A DNA stretch of 64,000 nucleotides from Kitagawia praeruptora (Eukaryota; Streptophyta; Magnoliopsida; Apiales; Apiaceae). Of this stretch, positions 1-11,415 are shown piece after piece. The DNA is taken from the NCBI GenBank assembly GCA_037693485.1, contig CM075347.1:145589501-145653500 (forward strand), read 5' to 3'. The position numbers and the translations under genes were made by a program. Position 1 is the first letter of the stretch. The number at the start of each line of letters is the position of its first letter. The notes beneath the pieces were generated by a model. The model was not told the origin of the DNA. It saw only the letters and a program-made list of their open reading frames with translations, and searched no databases.

Positions 1-131
1 GGAGATATAATCGTTTATATTTTTCAGAGCTTATAGTATTGAATTTCTTTCTTTTATAGTAAAATTCTAGAAAATGGGACATGAATTGCCCGGATTATTA
101 TGATAGTAATAGTAATAATGCAATATAAGAG

Positions 132-898
132 TAGGGATGGCAAAAAAAACCGATCCGACGGATACCCGATCCAATTCGACCCGATTGGATCTTACCGAAC
201 CCGATTTTTTGGATTTGGATTTGGATTTGGATTTGATTTTTAAACCCGAAAGAGTTTGGATTTGGATTTGGATATTAGCTATATCCAACCCGATCCAAAC
301 CCGAAACCCGAAAACCCGATCCAAATCCGAAACCCGAAAAAAACCCGATATATATACATATATAAATTATATTATATATATATATTATAATTTATTCCTT
401 AAAAATAAATACTCGTTACTTAGTTACACTAGGTAATTTTGTTCAGGCAATTTTGATACACATGCTGTGCTACTATGAAATTTCTTAGTTGAGGCAATTT
501 TGATATACATGCTGTGCTACTGCTAGTCTTCTAGTCTACACTCTGTCTCTGAATATTTATGTGGATATTTATTTGCAATTGTATTTTAATTTTTATGTCT
601 TTAGATATTAATAGTGGTGTAACTTGGACTTACTTATTTTCATGTCTCTAAAATCTAGATATTTATTTGCTATTGTAATTTTAATTTTTGTGAAATTTAG
701 CTTAAAAAAATATTACTACTTTTTTACAACAATGAATTAAAAATTTCGGGTTTGGATAAAACCCGAACCCGATCGGGTTTGGATTTTGAATTTCCAAATC
801 CATTTGGATTTGGATCGGGTTTGGATTTGGATTAAGGATTTGGGTTTGGATTTGGATATCACAGATATCCAACCCGATCCAACCCGTTGCCAACCCTA
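132..898. mobile_element. Non-autonomous hAT-type element (MITE), 767 bp
   Basis: The ends are imperfect inverted repeats: TAGGGATGGCAA on the left and the complement of TAGGGTTGGCAA on the right. An exact 8-bp target duplication, TATAAGAG, lies at 124-131 and 899-906, which is the hAT size. The subterminal DNA is packed with CCCGATCC and GGATTTGGATTT repeats in opposite orientations at the two ends, and the middle is plain AT-rich DNA. No transposase frame is present, so it would need a transposase in trans. The short frames inside come from the simple repeats and are not genes. Confidence 0.9.
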
Positions 899-927
899 TA
901 TAAGAGTACTCTTCAACACCAAAATAC

Positions 928-1121
928 CTCTGTTATAGAAATCGGCCGATTTTTGAAAAATCGCCAATAAATCGGTCAAAAATCGGTCGAAATTTTGGAA
1001 CCGATTCGGCCGATTTTGCAAAAATCGCCGATAAATCGCCGATTTTTCAACCAAATCACCCGATAAATCGTAAATCGGTACCTCAACCGAATAGTTCCGA
1101 TTTCCGAAATCTGCAACACTG
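928..1121. mobile_element. Second hAT-type MITE, 194 bp
   Basis: An exact 8-bp duplication, CAAAATAC, lies at 920-927 and 1122-1129. The termini are imperfect inverted repeats (CTCTGTTATAGAAATCGG against CAGTGTTGCAGATTTCGG read from the other end, 12 of 18 matching). The interior is a run of AATCGGCCGATT and AATCGGTC variants. It starts only about 20 bp after the first hAT duplication ends. No coding capacity. Confidence 0.8.
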
Positions 1122-1140
1122 CAAAATACACGCAAGTCTA

Positions 1141-1255
1141 AATTAAAAAACATCCACAAGAAAGATTCGTTAAGTAGTTGCAAATTGACGCAAATCCAAA
1201 TAAAAAAAACATCCACAAGGAAGAGTGGTTATGTAGTCGCAGATTGCTCTTGCTC
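1141..1255. repeat. Imperfect tandem duplication, about 57 bp x 2
   Basis: Two adjacent diverged copies share the core AACATCCACAAG followed by a TAGT-GCA-ATTG pattern (1141-1197 and 1198-1255). It is a local duplication in DNA upstream of the kinase pseudogene, with no function visible. Confidence 0.6.
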
Positions 1256-2346
1256 AAGAACTCAAGTGGTACCTTCAATGACACTGATAACCCACTTGTA
1301 CTTGTACATGTCCTTTGTCGCAAGGAACATGGCTTTGCATTTATTCTTTGGTCAATTGCAAATATTATTTGTCAGAGGAAAACGAATCCAGGATGAATTT
1401 AAGAAGTGAAATTAAATAAATAAATTATGTATAATTATGTAGTTGCGGACTTGCAGTCATGGAATTGAACTCAAGTAAAGAACGGGTAGTGTCTTGTTTA
1501 GAAACAGGGTCTTGGAACTAACTGAGAAGTCACTCGCTGGAGTCTTTAAAGACACTGTCATCATGAAGCTTGTATATATTCGAGTACTGTACACAAATTA
1601 TCCTTACTCAAAAGTGATTGAAATTAGTGCATCTAATTTTGCAGTATTTTTAAGTTGAATTTATGAAAACTTCCCATTATTTTTTTTAATTTGTGGCAAC
1701 ACACTTCAGCTTTTTCGTGACCTCAGATCAGCACGTAACTAATTTCTAGCTTGTAGACTTCCAACTTTGGAGAATACTCCATGATAACAGATTTACAGTC
1801 ACATTCTGCTTGTAAAACTAAAAGTAATAGCCTCTGGTACTAATTCTCTGATTAATGTTGTGGACTAGTATCGGCTAGCTAGAGCTACCTGACTTTGCTT
1901 GTCCTATAAAGCCTTCGTTTCTGGAGTCTATAATACGACAATGATTACTGGCCATAAAAGAATATCATTTAAACATTTGACAAAGATTACTCTGGTCATA
2001 AAAAAATCATTTTACATTTTTCCTTGGTGCAATACAAACAAATTTGTCATGTATTTCTTAGTAGCTGAGATTATATTGCACATATTGGTATACTGTAATT
2101 TTCAAAAAAGAGTTACACAGGATGGTGTCAAAACAAATACACACAACTTGCACTTGAAAAGGGATCGATAACTGTACATGTCCTTTGCCCCAAGGAACAC
2201 GGCTTTGCATACATTGTCCAATCTTCCATTATTAGAATACAAAAAAGACCGAAACCCATAAACCTGCTTGGCCTTGACAAAGCATATTAATTGTTTGATG
2301 ATAAGTACTTGTCAGGAATTGGCAGACACATTCTCAAGGTTGTAGT
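1256..2346. other. No gene seen; contains a dispersed 39-bp repeat
   Basis: This stretch is AT-rich with only short, unconvincing frames. A segment at 1302-1340 recurs at 2172-2210 with few changes; both contain TGTACATGTCCTTTG and GGCTTTGCAT. That suggests an old local duplication of upstream DNA in front of the receptor kinase. Nothing else is supported. Confidence 0.5.
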
Positions 2347-2354
2347 TATAAATA
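2347..2354 (+). promoter_or_regulatory. Probable TATA box of the receptor kinase
   Basis: TATAAATA lies 87-94 bp upstream of the kinase start codon at 2441, a normal plant spacing for a short 5' leader. Its position is the only support. Confidence 0.45.
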
Positions 2355-2440
2355 AATGTAACTGTGTTTTGCTGAATATTCACTACCAACACCACCAACA
2401 CTTCACCACTGCTGCATTTTTTCTTCTTAATTGTACAACC

Positions 2441-5400
2441 ATGATTTTCAACTTTCTCCGATTTAACCTTCTCTTTATTTTAGTATTGGGAACCTCAACA
2501 ACATTCGTATTTCCGTTTGCAAACAATATCACTGATGAACATGCTTTGCTTTCTCTGAAAAATTCAATAACAAATGACCCATCAGGTGTGCTAGACTCAT
2601 GAAACACTTCTGTCCACTTCTGTCAGTGGACATGCGTTAAATGCAGCCTCAGACGACAGAGGGTAACTGCACTCAACCTCTCCTCACTAAACTTGGTGGG
2701 TACATTGTCACCTCACATCGGAAACCTCTCATTTCTAAGGGAACTTTACCTCTATGATAACAACTTTCATGGATCAATCCCGAATGAAATTGGCCGACTG
2801 TTTCGCCTGCAATATCTTTCCCTGGGAAACAACTCGTTTCAAGGTGGATTTCCTGCCAATTTGCATCATTGTATCGATATTAGATTCATCAATTTGCATG
2901 AAAACCATCTTGAAGGAGAATTAGCTATTGACTTCGCTTCATGGTCTAAGCTTTATAAGTTTTCTCTTGGACACAATCATTTTTATGGACTAATTCCACC
3001 TTCAATAGGGAATATATCATCGCTTCGTTATCTTTATCTATATGGAAATAATTTTACCGGATCAATTCCACCGTCGATAGGGAATGTATCATCTCTGCGT
3101 ATTCTTCGTCTAGATAACAATAATTTATCAGGGAGGATACCTTTTGATGTTTCTCATCTTGCAAAATTGGAGTTTTTTGATTTAGCAGCAAACAGGTTGT
3201 CCGGTATGGTTCCCCTACAACTTTACAACCATTCATTCCTCTATGTTGTTGATCTTACGCAGAATGAGCTAGAAGGAACGCTTCCAACAGATTTGGGTTT
3301 CACCCTTCCTAAGCTGCAAGGGTTGTACGTTGATTTAAACAGATTTTCAGGCCCACTTCCACAATCAATAGTTAATGCGTCTAATTTGATTATGCTTGAA
3401 ATCAGGGGAAACAATATTACTGGGCCTATACCAAATAATTGGGGTAGCCTTCCTCTTCTTCAAAATTTAAATCTGGGTCATAATCCACTTGGAGCGTATA
3501 TGCCGCCCAATGACCTGAGCTTCCTCGATTCTTTGGTTAATTGTACCTACCTAAAGGAATTGGGCTTAGAGAAGTCTGGTTTAAGAGGGCAGCTTCCAAA
3601 TTCAATTGTAAATCTCTCCATCACTATGGAGAAACTGTATATGTACGGAAATCGCATACATGGAAGCATACCTGGTGAAATTGGAAAACTTGTGAACATG
3701 AGAGATATCAAATTGCATAACAACTTGTTAACAGGAACCATTCCAGAATCAATTGGAACGTTATCAAAGTTGGGCATGCTAGATTTGAGCGAAAACATCA
3801 TTTCAGGATCAATTCCAAATTCCATTGGCAACTTTACTCAATTAGTTCATCTTATTTTAGGGAATAATATGCTCCAAGGTAGCATACCTGCTCACTTGTT
3901 TGACATAGCAACTCTAGAGGAATTGTACCTGGATAACAACAGGCTTAGCGGAATAATACCAGACGAAATGGTGTTTTTCACCCAATGTTTTTATCTTGAT
4001 CTGTCACAGAATCTATTTAATGGGTCACTTCCATCAAACATCGGAGGCTTGAAACAGTTGAATCTACTAGATGTTTCTTATAACAAATTGACGGGAGATA
4101 TACCCAATACTCTGGGTGGATGTGTGATGTTGGAGGAACTACACATGGAAGGAAATTTTTTTCAAGGAACAATTCCATCATCTTTTAAAGCTTTGAAAAG
4201 TCTTCGAATTTTAGACCTCTCAAGGAATAATATTTCTAAGAACATTCCAAGTTTTTTTGGTGAGTTTCATCTAATTGAGTTTCTCAATCTTTCACACAAC
4301 AAACTTGGAGGTGAAGTTCCTGTACAAGGTCTGTTTTTAAACGTCAGTGCTTTTTCTGTCATTGAAAATTTGGAGCTTTGTGGAGGTATCCAAGCATTGC
4401 ATTTGCCTGCTTGTCCTGTAAAAGTCTTGAGTAACAAGAGAAAAGCATTTTCCCTGAGAATTATACTAATCCTAGTTCTCGTACCCCTTGGTATCATGTT
4501 ACCATGTGTTGCCTTGATTTGTTATCAACGTCGAAACTACAAGAAGTTGAATGACCCTGCCCCAGTATTCAAGGACAACCAATATCTTAAACTTTCATAC
4601 CAAGATCTTCTCCTAGCTACAAATGAGTTTTCCCCAATCAATCTGATAGGTGAAGGAAGACATGGTTCAGTTTACAGAGGAGTTCTTGAATCAGAAGAAC
4701 ACGTAGTTGCTGTGAAGGTTCTAAACATTACATTACGTGGAGCCAGCAAGAGTTTTTTGGCAGAGTGTGACACCTTGAGGAATACTCGTCATCGGAATCT
4801 TATCAAGATCATCACAGCATGCTCTAGCACTGATTTTAAAGGAAATGACTTCAAGGCATTGGTTTTTGAGTTTATGACAAATGGGAGTGTGGATGACTGG
4901 TTGCATCCAAGTCCTAAATATCAAGGGAATGAAAGAAAATTAAGTTTACTTCAGAGACTAAATATTTCCATTGATGTTGCACTGGGATTGGATTACCTTC
5001 ATCATCACACCCATGCAGGTATCATTCATTGCGACCTAAAGCCAAGCAATATTCTTCTTGATGAGAATTTTGTAGCTCGTATTGGTGATTTTGGTTTGGC
5101 GAGGTTCTGCTTTGCTCCTATTACAAGTGACATCAATCAAGCACAATTGAGTTCAACTTGTGTACGTGGAACAGTTGGATATGTCCCTCCAGGTGACTTT
5201 TGATACTGATTTTTCCATCAGTGTTTAGTACTGCTCTACTGTATATAGTTTCACTGTGTCTAAAATTTACTTCAAGATCTTACTTAATTGATAATACTGA
5301 CTTAGAGAACTACTAGTATAATACGTTATTTCTTGCCAATTTTTAACCCTCTTATTATGCAAAGTATGGCATGTGTGCGGAGATATCTACAGAGGGAGAT

Positions 5401-5742
5401 GTCTATAGCTATGGGATTCTTCTTCTGGAATTGTTTACGGGGAAACGACCTACAGAAAGCAGCATATCAATGGACTGTGCTAATAATCTCCATGACTATG
5501 TGAGAAAGGCACTCCCGCAAAGAGTGATGGACATTGCTGACCCAAAGATTGTACTAGTTCAAGAACGTGGCTCGGCTTTAAATCAGTCATACAGCAGGGA
5601 TACCATGGAGATATGCCTGGCATCGATATTTGAAGTGGGGATTTTATGTTCACAAGAGACGCCAAAAAATCGTATTGACATCAGTGTTGCTATTAAGCAG
5701 TTAAATATGGCAAGAGACAGACTTCTGCAGTGCATTCAATGA
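2441..5742 (+). pseudogene. LRR receptor-like kinase pseudogene (subfamily XII, EFR/Xa21 type)
   Basis: Relatives are plasma-membrane receptors that detect microbial or developmental ligands. Exon 1 is 2441-5192 and exon 2 is 5363-5742; these lengths sum to exactly 1044 codons, the usual family size. Order along the protein: signal peptide (residues 1-29), N-terminal LRR cap, about 20 LRRs with the LxxNxLxGxIP pattern (about 75-620), a transmembrane segment near 673-695, and the kinase. The kinase shows GEGRHGSVYRG, the lysine in VAVKV, HCDLKPSN (a non-RD catalytic loop) and DFGLAR. Two lesions are visible. An in-frame TGA at 2600-2602 replaces the usual Trp of the cap. The intron acceptor at 5361-5362 reads AA where AG is needed to keep the Glu-Tyr-Gly-Met junction; the next AG (5363-5364) shifts the frame to a stop. 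Otherwise the frame is clean, so inactivation looks recent. Readthrough or internal initiation cannot be excluded, but I judge it non-functional. Confidence 0.88.
5193..5362 (+). other. Intron of the kinase pseudogene with damaged acceptor
   Basis: The donor is CCAG then GT at 5193. The frame resumes in phase at 5363 (G from exon 1 plus AG gives Glu), which requires an AG at 5361-5362. The sequence there is AA, consistent with one G-to-A change. Splicing at the next AG would use 5365 as the first exon base and meet a stop within 20 codons. Confidence 0.7.
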
Positions 5743-5926
5743 CTTGTGTCAGAGAATCAATCTATATAGTAATATACTAAATAAAGGCATCTCGGTGTTT
5801 TACTCTCCTAATGTGACACGGAAGAACTTTTACCTATGCATTTCCAACTTATTTATGTTTTGTTTTTGTAAGTTCAGATTATGTCTCTTTTTATTGAATG
5901 CTGACACATGAAAAGTTAATTATGTG
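5743..5926 (+). other. 3' flank of the kinase pseudogene up to the copia insertion
   Basis: This is AT-rich non-coding DNA, presumably 3' UTR. The outer copia element inserted about 185 bp after the kinase stop codon. The chromosomal sequence continues beyond it at 31646. Confidence 0.5.
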
Positions 5927-7292
5927 AGTGTTGTTGGAATTCGGGCATGAAAACGCAGCGGATAATACGTAAATAACAATTAAAAACGAATTCCAAAGCC
6001 CGGATCCATGTATAAAATTGATGATCATGGTATAAATACTCAAGAACAAGATAGTACCTTGTTAAGCTTTCCAATGGATGACAAATGGAGATCCTAACTT
6101 GTTGATCTTGAGAGCAAAAACTTGTTGATCGTGAGAGCTAGAAGTGTAACTCCTCCACCGGTATCCACACTTGAATGCTTGCTTGAATCGTCGAACGATT
6201 ACGCCACGGAACTTGGTACTAGCCAAAATAAATAAACCGGATGTGTTCTTGACTTGAATTGATTTCTCTCCCTTGTGTATGAACTGAATATTTCAGTTTG
6301 GTGTGTCTTGAAAGACTTGCCAACTCTTGGATTATAAAGAGAAATAAAGCAAGATGGAGCCTTAAACAATTAGGCCAATTTTATTTAAACAAATCTTATT
6401 TATTTAAATTAATTAATTAAGTCATACTTAATTAATCAAATGAGTCAAGAAAATACATCTTCAAATTTTATCTTTAACTAATCAAGTCTCACTTAATTAA
6501 TTTTATAAAATTCGAATTATTATTTATTATTAATTTAAAATCATAATTTAAATTATTATTAATTTAAATTCATGAAATAAATTAATTTCCCTTTTAAACA
6601 TTCTTTGTGTGTGACCCTGTAGGTTATTATTTCATTGGCAATAATTTTATTCTATAATAAAATTATAAACAATAAGCGGCGTCTAGTAACACATTATTGC
6701 TACCCAATAAAACAATAATTAAATCAACGATTCAATTAACCTTTTATGACTAATGTTCCATGTAATATAATCCCTTTAAATCATGATATTATAGATTAAA
6801 CTCGAGGCATGTAATGTGTCATCCTCTTCATAATTTAATCTTCATTTTCTTGATCGATGAGTAGAATATTTAATCAAATCAACATTTGAGCACGGCCATG
6901 CATTTCATAGTCTCACTCAAACAAGAGGCCGATAATATCACTCCTTTATCAGGAGATTTAAATCCCATCTGGATCGTTCATATTTCTCACATGATTCATA
7001 ATATATCCGATATCCACCTTTATCATTATCCGGCTAAAGATAACTTTTGACGAATTCAAAATATATTAATTCTCATGTAGAATTATAACGACTTCAGGTC
7101 TAAGGATCATTACACCATTATCACTGTGAGATTACATATGACACATTTATTATTTACCATGATGTATCTCACTGTGGGTCTGTCCAGTACCCTGTACTCG
7201 TACAGTTACCTATGCATTGCTTTTAGTATCTTCATACTTATGACCAATGAGATGTGGTCATCAGTCAATTATCATACTAGCCTCAGTGTATT

Positions 7293-8367
7293 TGTAACAG
7301 CCCGACTTTTCGGACTATTAATTCTAAATCGAAAACTAAAACAAATTATAATTTATTAAAACAAAAGTCAATTACAAAGGTACTTATTACAATAGCGCAG
7401 CTAACAATGACAATCTACTCCGAACCTAAGATCCTTGAACTCCAATGCTATCCCACTCGATCTTACACCGAACCTGAAAATTGTAAGTAATGAACTATAC
7501 AGCCCAGCAAGTAACCAATCGATCCAACTAGTAAGGCCAAGTAACACATATATAATACAAGATAATCAATACGATACACAAAATAATAATTTTCGATACA
7601 CACATTCTTATTCGATACGATACCACATAACAACAATAACTTGAAAATCATAATTCATACCACGACCACTACAACCCGGTGATAACGGTCCTAAATTTTT
7701 AGAAAACTGCCACTACAACCCGGTGACTCGGTCCTTATTCTTATTCGATATTTTCGCAAACCATGGCATAAATCAGAGTCCCAAAATTATCGTATAGACA
7801 CCACATAGATACACATATACATGTATGTAACTTCAAATATAATCACTTAACCCAAATTTTTATAACAAATACGTACACATAACACATAATTTTGAAAACA
7901 CTAGAAAGAACGATCAGAAACTTACCTCAACGCGGAAAAACAAGAATCCAAAACATGTAACCACTCCTGATCAGATCTGTATTTTGACTTTTTGACCCTC
8001 TAAACGATGTTTTCTTGAAAAACTCAAAGAACGAAAGTTGTAGAGCACGAAAATATCTTTCCGAAAAGTCCAGAATCAACGAATTCTGACTTACGATGAA
8101 TTTTCTACGAATTTTACAAGACTACTGATTTTTGTGAAGAATAGACCTACGAATTTTACAAACAAAGATGAGGAAGAAGTATAAGATGTATTTATAACGT
8201 TACAAAACCATATGTCCAAACCTACAAGTTATCTGTATTCAAATCCGATCCATATTTTAGGCCCAATTAAGCTAAACCAATTTTAAATCCTATTTATTAT
8301 CTAATTTTAATCCTTTTTATTCTCTTATTCTTTATTAATATTATTCTAAAAATTACAGGATATTACA
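7293..8367 (-). repeat. LTR copy 1 of the small gypsy-derived element
   Basis: It begins TGTAACAGCCCGAC and ends GGATATTACA, and is essentially identical to 8537-9611. The 69-aa and 62-aa frames in it recur exactly in the other LTR and are not credible genes. Confidence 0.9.
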
Positions 8368-8536
8368 TACTACCATCCTTAAAAAGAATTTGGTCCCCAA
8401 ATTCACAACAGTCCTCCTAAACTCCAAAAAGTTCGTGATACATCTTCCTAAAGTCTAGTCCTAAGGATCGCATCCTAGAGAATGTACTAGTCCCATACCT
8501 AATACACTCCGAAAGACAACCTGCTCGGATACCAAC

Positions 8537-9611
8537 TGTAACAGCCCGACTTTTCGGACTATTAATTCTAAATCGAAAACTAAAACAAATTACAATTTAT
8601 TAAAACAAAAGTCAATTACAAAGGTACTTATTACAATAGCGCAGCTAACAATGACAATCTACTCCGAACCTAAGATCCTTGAACTCCAATGCTATCCCAC
8701 TCGATCTTACACCGAACCTGAAAATTGTAAGTAATGAACTATACAGCCCAGCAAGTAACCAATCGATCCAACTAGTAAGGCCAAGTAACACATATATAAT
8801 ACAAGATAATCAATACGATACACAAAATAATAATTTTCGATACACACATTCTTATTCGATACGATACCACATAACAACAATAACTTGAAAATCATAATTC
8901 ATACCACGACCACTACAACCCGGTGATAACGGTCCTAAATTTTTAGAAAACTGCCACTACAACCCGGTGACTCGGTCCTTATTCTTATTCGATATTTTCG
9001 CAAACCATGGCATAAATCAGAGTCCCAAAATTATCGTATAGACACCACATAGATACACATATACATGTATGTAACTTCAAATATAATCACTTAACCCAAA
9101 TTTTTATAACAAATACGTACACATAACACATAATTTTGAAAACACTAGAAAGAACGATCAGAAACTTACCTCAACGCGGAAAAACAAGAATCCAAAACAT
9201 GTAACCACTCCTGATCAGATCTGTATTTTGACTTTTTGACCCTCTAAACGATGTTTTCTTGAAAAACTCAAAGAACGAAAGTTGTAGAGCACGAAAATAT
9301 CTTTCCGAAAAGTCCAGAATCAACGAATTCTGACTTACGATGAATTTTCTACGAATTTTACAAGACTACTGATTTTTGTGAAGAATAGACCTACGAATTT
9401 TACAAACAAAGATGAGGAAGAAGTATAAGATGTATTTATAACGTTACAAAACCATATGTCCAAACCTACAAGTTATCTGTATTCAAATCCGATCCATATT
9501 TTAGGCCCAATTAAGCTAAACCAATTTTAAATCCTATTTATTATCTAATTTTAATCCTTTTTATTCTCTTATTCTTTATTAATATTATTCTAAAAATTAC
9601 AGGATATTACA
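8537..9611 (-). repeat. LTR copy 2 of the small gypsy-derived element
   Basis: Same 1075-bp length and ends as copy 1. It is adjacent to the primer site at 8523-8534, so it is the 5' LTR in element orientation. Confidence 0.9.
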
Positions 9612-9868
9612 GTATTACTATTGTCCTAATTAATAATAATACTCGGCTAGGGACATTTAAGAATATGATACAATCATTATATAATCTCATGTTCAAGTCA
9701 CATACTTGCAACTATACAATTTGTATCAAGATTCTAAGGACATTTATTATACTTTATTTATTTCGCAGTAAATAAAGCCAATAATAAACATATATATATA
9801 TCAAATATATAAAATCACTCAAACATAAATATTATGTATACATTGCCTCTAGGGCACCAATACTAACA

Positions 9869-9880
9869 ATCTCCCACTTG
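9869..9880 (-). promoter_or_regulatory. Polypurine tract of outer copia
   Basis: The minus strand reads CAAGTGGGAGAT directly before the LTR start TGTTAGTATTGG. This is the usual position and purine bias for priming plus-strand DNA synthesis. Confidence 0.75.
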
Positions 9881-9882
9881 CA

Positions 9883-10081
9883 CTAGAGCCAATCACCCAT
9901 GTATCGAATACCCATGCTACTAGTGTGACATTCATGCTTCTGCTGCGACAGAGCCTTAGTCAGCGGGTCTGCAATATTATCATCAGTATGCACTTTACAT
10001 ATGTGAATATCACCTCTATCATTTATTTCTCGAATAAGGTGATATCTCCGAAGTATATGCTTTGTTCTGCTATGAGCTCTC
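9883..10081 (-). pseudogene. C-terminal fragment of outer copia RNase H
   Basis: Minus-strand translation gives the end of copia RNase H, with YHLIREI, HTDDNIADPLTKAL and a final MGDWL before the stop at 9883-9885. The upstream half of the domain lies beyond SIRE element A, ending at 24228. Both halves share the CTCTC duplication (10077-10081 and 24228-24232) and are in frame across it, which proves that A interrupted one continuous gene. Confidence 0.92.
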
Positions 10082-11370
10082 TGTTAGTTACAGAGGCATG
10101 CCTGTATACATCTAATAACAAGCCTAATTGTTTGTAATGCTTTGCATTACTTACATGACCTCTTAACTGAGGGAACCTCTAGTTGTAGAGTTTCTGTTTG
10201 TATTGTACTTGTAATAGGCATCAAATCCTAGTTGTGTAACTGTACAAATAGAGTCTAGAATAATGCTTGAAAGAAGTTCCATGGTTCATGCCTCAAGCAA
10301 GGAGTTAAAGACTGCCAAATAATCACAGTTGGGATTTGAAGAAATGAAGAATTTGCCTAAGTACCAATTCGAGAAGTATATTTGTCTATTCGAGAAGTCC
10401 AGCATTCGAGAAGTCAGAGATTCGATATCTCAAGACACTATTCGATATCTCTGAATACACTGTTCGATATCTCATTCGATATCTCAGGGATTCGATATGT
10501 CTACTACTCTATTCGAGAACTCAAGAAGTCAACAAGTCAAGATGGTATTCGAGTTCTCAAAGAGTCAACAAGTCAAAGTTCCATTCGATATCTCAAAGAC
10601 TCAGAAAGCTATTCGACAACTCGAGGATTCGATAAGTCAAATGCTCTATTCGACAACTCAAGGAATCCTGATGGAAAAGAGCTATTCGAGAAGTGGTTCG
10701 ATATGTCACTATAACAGTATTCGAGAACTCAGAGTTATCGATCAAGTCAATTCTAGTTCTCGAATCACTTACTTAGTCACTTCTCGAATACATTCTTGGA
10801 GACAAAATACTGAAGAAATTGTACAAGTCAGAAACCTGCAACAAGCCAATGCACTTTATGGACCACAACCTGTAACGTGCTCTGGAAAGCCTACAAGGAA
10901 GCTTGGAGAGATATAGAAGAGACAAGGAGCTAAAGAAGTGGATCTAAACAGGCTTTGCAAAGTCAAATCTGTAACCGTTTGGACACTTACTCAAAAAGGA
11001 TAGACAGACTAGAAAGTAATGTGTTTTAGCTACCTTATTTGTAGTAAGCAGGCTGTATCCATGTTCTATAAGGACACAGCCTCACTTCATAACTTAGTAA
11101 CTTTGTGAGTCAAGTTTTTCATACACTGTAAGCTATATCTCTCTGAGAAAAACGAAGCTGAGAATACTACCATTTGTATTCACAGATTGTAGCAACCTTT
11201 ATCTAATATACATTAGATTAAAGTGATATTGTGTCTTGTGTTGTTTATTTATCCGCACCTTAATTTCTGCACACACAGGCACTTATCTGCTACACAGACT
11301 CAATCCAAGAAAAGTTCAAGAATCCATTCACCCCCCCTCTGTATTCTTTTACCGTGTTCAATACTCAACA
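10082..11370 (+). repeat. 5' LTR of element A (1289 bp)
   Basis: It starts TGTTAGTTACAGAGG and ends TTCAATACTCAACA. The U3-like part carries a dense array of ATTCGA-based motifs. A TATA-like CTATAAGG lies near 11065. The frames inside it (for example at 10382-10714) are by-products of the motif array and recur in the 3' LTR. Confidence 0.94.
10368..10788. promoter_or_regulatory. Cluster of TTCnnGAA (HSE-like) and ATTCGATATCTC motifs in the 5' LTR
   Basis: Eight perfect TTCnnGAA palindromes occur in 420 bp. TTCGAGAA is at 10368, 10389, 10405, 10512, 10685 and 10720; TTCTCGAA is at 10758 and 10781. They are interleaved with ATTCGATATCTC and ATTCGACAACTC variants. Chance would give about 0.1. 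nTTCnnGAAn is the core of plant heat-shock elements, and the heat-activated copia element ONSEN carries such sites in its LTR. Heat response here is inference. Confidence 0.55.
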
Positions 11371-11372
11371 AG

Positions 11373-11384
11373 TGGTATCAGAGC
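11373..11384 (+). promoter_or_regulatory. Primer binding site of element A (initiator tRNA-Met)
   Basis: TGGTATCAGAGC, the standard copia site complementary to the 3' end of initiator tRNA-Met, lies two bases after the LTR end. Confidence 0.92.
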
Positions 11385-11415
11385 GGGCTGTTTATTCAAA
11401 AACAGAGAAACGATC

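Larger units (their letters stand above)
7293..9611 (-). mobile_element. Small non-autonomous gypsy-derived LTR element
   Basis: Two 1075-bp LTRs (7293-8367 and 8537-9611) flank only 169 bp of internal DNA. The target duplication is GTATT (7288-7292 and 9612-9616). Read on the minus strand, the internal part begins with a primer site, TGGTATCCGAGC (complement of 8523-8534), one base off the usual iMet site. It ends with GGGGACCAAATTC and a purine-rich run next to the LTR. GGGGACNAAATTC just before the polypurine tract is familiar from the 3' ends of plant chromodomain gypsy elements, so I infer a gypsy parent. No gag or pol remains. The LTRs differ by one T/C change near 7349/8593, so insertion is very recent. 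Confidence 0.88.
5932..9868 (-). repeat. 3' LTR (left copy) of outer copia, split by an insertion
   Basis: It starts TGTTGGAATTCGGG and ends ACCAATACTAACA. Removing 7293-9611 plus one 5-bp duplication leaves about 1613 bp, which aligns end to end with 30030-31640. Confidence 0.93.

Noticed and set aside
7435..8895. Pairs of identical 69-aa and 62-aa frames at 7435/8679 and 7463/8707
   Set aside because: They are the same positions of two identical LTRs of the small gypsy-derived element, with no family features.
9925..10137. 70-aa plus-strand frame
   Set aside because: It is the antisense shadow of the minus-strand RNase H fragment and runs into element A's LTR.
10382..10916. 110-aa and 139-aa frames rich in SIREVQHSRSQ-like words, repeated at 23237-23771
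   Set aside because: They arise from the ATTCGA-based motif array in element A's LTRs and do not resemble any protein.
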